A DNA stretch of 64,000 nucleotides, taken from NCBI GenBank assembly GCA_965199585.1, contig CBDASI010000002.1, forward strand, positions 2,914,001 to 2,978,000, given 5' to 3'. The notes below the pieces were generated by a model that saw nothing but the letters and a program-made list of their open reading frames with translations, was not told the origin of the DNA and made no database searches. The DNA comes from JAVVHH01 sp965199585. GTDB taxonomy: Bacteria > Pseudomonadota > Alphaproteobacteria > Acetobacterales > Acetobacteraceae. A program made the position numbers and the translations under genes. Positions 62,598-64,000 of the stretch are shown here, in pieces (within the stretch, counting starts at the first letter, position 1; every line of letters begins with the position of its first letter).

Positions 62598-63682
62598 GGC
62601 GGCGTGACCTGCTGCTGGCCGGGCCTGCCCTGGTCGGCAGCGCCATGCTGGACGAGGCGCATGCCCAGCGTCAGACACTGCGCGACGTGGCACGCCCGGC
62701 CGGGCTGAAGATCGGATCGGCCAGCGAGATCGACCTCGCTCGCGACACGGCCTATGCCGCCCTGATCGCCGCCAACGGCACGCTGTTCGCGCCGAACATG
62801 AGCTGGCAGCGCATGTCCCCGACGCCGGCGGACAGTCTCGTCGGCGTCGACCCCAATATCGGCTTCGCCCAGCGCTCCGGCCTGCGCCTGACCGGCTATC
62901 ACCTGCTCTGGCACCAGCGGCTGCCGGGTTGGTTCGAGGCGCTCGATCGCGGCGCGGCGGAGCGGGCGATCGAGACTCATGTCGCGACGATCGGTGCCCG
63001 GTTCGGCGCACAAACCGAATGCTGGAACGTCGTCAACGAAGCAATCCGCCCGGCCGATGGCCTACCAGGCGGTCTGCGCCGCAGCCCGTTGCTGGAGAAG
63101 TTCGGCACCGCCTTCTTCGACATCGCCTATGAGGCGGCCAGGCAGGCCGCGCCCGGGACGGTGCGTCTCTATAATGATTACGATCTCGAACTCGACACGC
63201 GCGATGAAGGCGCGCGCCGGGATGCATTGCTCAGGCTGCTCGACGACCTGCTACGGCGTTCGGTGCCGATCCAGGGCGTCGGCGTGCAGTGTCATCTGCG
63301 CACGCGCTCGTTCGATCGTTTCAATGCTACCACATATCGACGTTTCCTGGACGAACTGGCGGCGCGTAATCTGGACATCTACATTACCGAACTCGACGTG
63401 CATGACTTCGCCAGCGGCGATCTCGCGGCACGGGATCGTCAGATCGCCGACATCTATGCTCAATTCCTGGAGACGGCACTGACGCAGCGTAGGGTACGTG
63501 CTGTCGTGTTCTGGGGTTTGAGCGATCGTTACTCATGGCTCAACGATCCGGCCCGGCCGAGCTATGCCCGCCCTGACGGGCTACCAGGCAGGCCGTTACC
63601 GTTTGATGCCGACCTCAGGCCCACATTGGCCTTCGATGCTGTGCAAAGGGCGCTCGCGGCCGCCCCTCACCGCCAAACGTAA
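62594..63682 (+). CDS. GH10 endo-1,4-beta-xylanase-like glycoside hydrolase
   Basis: 362-residue exported enzyme with a twin-arginine-like signal (MRRRDLLLAGPALVGSAML). The TIM barrel keeps both catalytic glutamates: the acid/base in ECWNVVNEAI and the nucleophile in DIYITELDVHD. Substrate-site residues HLLWHQRLPGWF and VVFWGLSDRYSWL also fit GH10. Its place as third gene of an EPS operon, translationally coupled to the flippase, suggests it trims or releases the exopolysaccharide rather than digesting plant xylan. That role is inference. Confidence 0.9.
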   Translation: MRRRDLLLAGPALVGSAMLDEAHAQRQTLRDVARPAGLKIGSASEIDLARDTAYAALIAANGTLFAPNMSWQRMSPTPADSLVGVDPNIGFAQRSGLRLTGYHLLWHQRLPGWFEALDRGAAERAIETHVATIGARFGAQTECWNVVNEAIRPADGLPGGLRRSPLLEKFGTAFFDIAYEAARQAAPGTVRLYNDYDLELDTRDEGARRDALLRLLDDLLRRSVPIQGVGVQCHLRTRSFDRFNATTYRRFLDELAARNLDIYITELDVHDFASGDLAARDRQIADIYAQFLETALTQRRVRAVVFWGLSDRYSWLNDPARPSYARPDGLPGRPLPFDADLRPTLAFDAVQRALAAAPHRQT

Positions 63683-63852
63683 AGCCAGATAATCAGTAAA
63701 GCCGGCCATATCAGCGCCGAGATCACGACACCGAGCAATATGCCCAGCACCGGTTCACGGGAGACGGGCAGAGCGAGCGAGGATGCCCCCTGTTTGACGG
63801 CCTCGGCCCGCTGTTTTGCCGGTTCGACAGCGGTCTCGACACGCTCAATCAT
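63667..63852 (-). CDS. Small single-pass membrane protein
   Basis: 61-residue unrecognised ORF. A charged, helical N-terminal part (IERVETAVEPAKQRAEAVKQ) is followed by one strong transmembrane helix (VLGILLGVVISALIWPALLIIW) and a basic end. It overlaps the convergent GH10 gene by 16 bases at their ends. The composition is that of a real membrane protein rather than a shadow frame, but there is no family evidence. Confidence 0.55.
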   Translation of the reverse strand: MIERVETAVEPAKQRAEAVKQGASSLALPVSREPVLGILLGVVISALIWPALLIIWLYVWR

Positions 63853-63929
63853 TTCGACCTCGCCTACACCGCCGTCGAACCCTAATGCTGCCGTTACGAT
63901 TCAGCTTTCATCACTTAACTGCGAGAAGA

Positions 63930-64000
63930 TTATTCGGCCGCTACTTTGGCCGCACGCGGCTTGCGGGCCGGCTTCGACTCGGTGGTCGCTTCGACGACGG
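63930..64000 (-). CDS. C-terminal end of a Lys/Ala-rich protein (cut by the window edge)
   Basis: On the minus strand one frame reads VVEATTESKPARKPRAAKVAAE and then TAA (63932-63930). The basic Ala/Lys/Pro tail resembles the ends of phasins, histone-like or ribosomal proteins, but too little is visible to name it. The other two frames stop or lack this composition. Confidence 0.5.
   Translation of the reverse strand, partial: VVEATTESKPARKPRAAKVAAE

Overview
The window is high-GC, densely coded DNA from an alphaproteobacterium. Gene order suggests Rhodospirillales, possibly Acetobacteraceae; that placement is inference from gene content and synteny, not from a search. The clues are lepB-rnc-era-recO-parC, then mltB/rlpA/DD-carboxypeptidase-tmk-holB-metG-tatD-metallo-hydrolase, an IalB-like protein beside rlmN, a DUF1674 (SDHAF4-like) ORF, mmcB and hldE. 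No IS element, prophage, integrase or CRISPR array was seen, and no stretch over about 300 bases lacks a gene.

Region 1 (1-13.4 kb) is a tightly packed, mostly co-directional housekeeping block. It covers signal peptidase, RNase III, Era, RecO, topoisomerase IV A, three cell-wall enzymes, thymidylate kinase, the clamp-loader delta' subunit, MetRS, TatD, a PhnP-like hydrolase and a VOC protein. Many joints are TGATG or ATGA overlaps. Region 2 (13.4-25 kb) holds a Gly/Tyr-rich lipoprotein, YdcF and a methyltransferase divergent from a TrmH-like enzyme. It continues with IalB-like, RlmN, SDHAF4-like, FolD, YggT, tRNA-Ala(CGC), two coupled degenerate EAL-like proteins, a PPP-type phosphatase, bifunctional HldE and MmcB.

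Region 3 (25-48 kb) is metabolic and accessory. It includes a protein with five exact-length 28-residue repeats, an alpha/beta hydrolase coupled to a diaminopropionate ammonia-lyase-like enzyme, a ClC-type channel, GlgX, a MATE exporter and two paralogous lipoproteins. A fatty-acid and aromatic catabolism set follows (two AMP ligases, acyl-CoA dehydrogenase, FadJ-like fusion, fumarylacetoacetase, nitronate monooxygenase), then a GAF-PAS-GGDEF-EAL protein, a ClpP-like protease with an acidic Asp/Pro-rich extension, a Tyr/Pro-rich secreted protein and tRNA-Ser(CGA).

Region 4 (48-64 kb) begins with an AppA-like BLUF photoreceptor and a dicarboxylate symporter, followed by a Wzx/Wzy-type exopolysaccharide locus. 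That locus has a polymerase/ligase, GT2, GT4, heparinase-like lyase, Wzz/GumC-type copolymerase, a BY-kinase-like ATPase lacking the Walker A lysine and an initiating sugar-phosphate transferase. Divergent from these are a second GT4, a flippase and a GH10 xylanase-like enzyme. No outer-membrane Wza-type exporter is in the window.

The most unusual items are the 28-residue-repeat protein, the BLUF plus SCHIC-like photoreceptor running into tRNA-Ser, the coupled pseudo-EAL pair, the Lys-less polysaccharide ATPase and an EPS locus carrying two polysaccharide-degrading enzymes.
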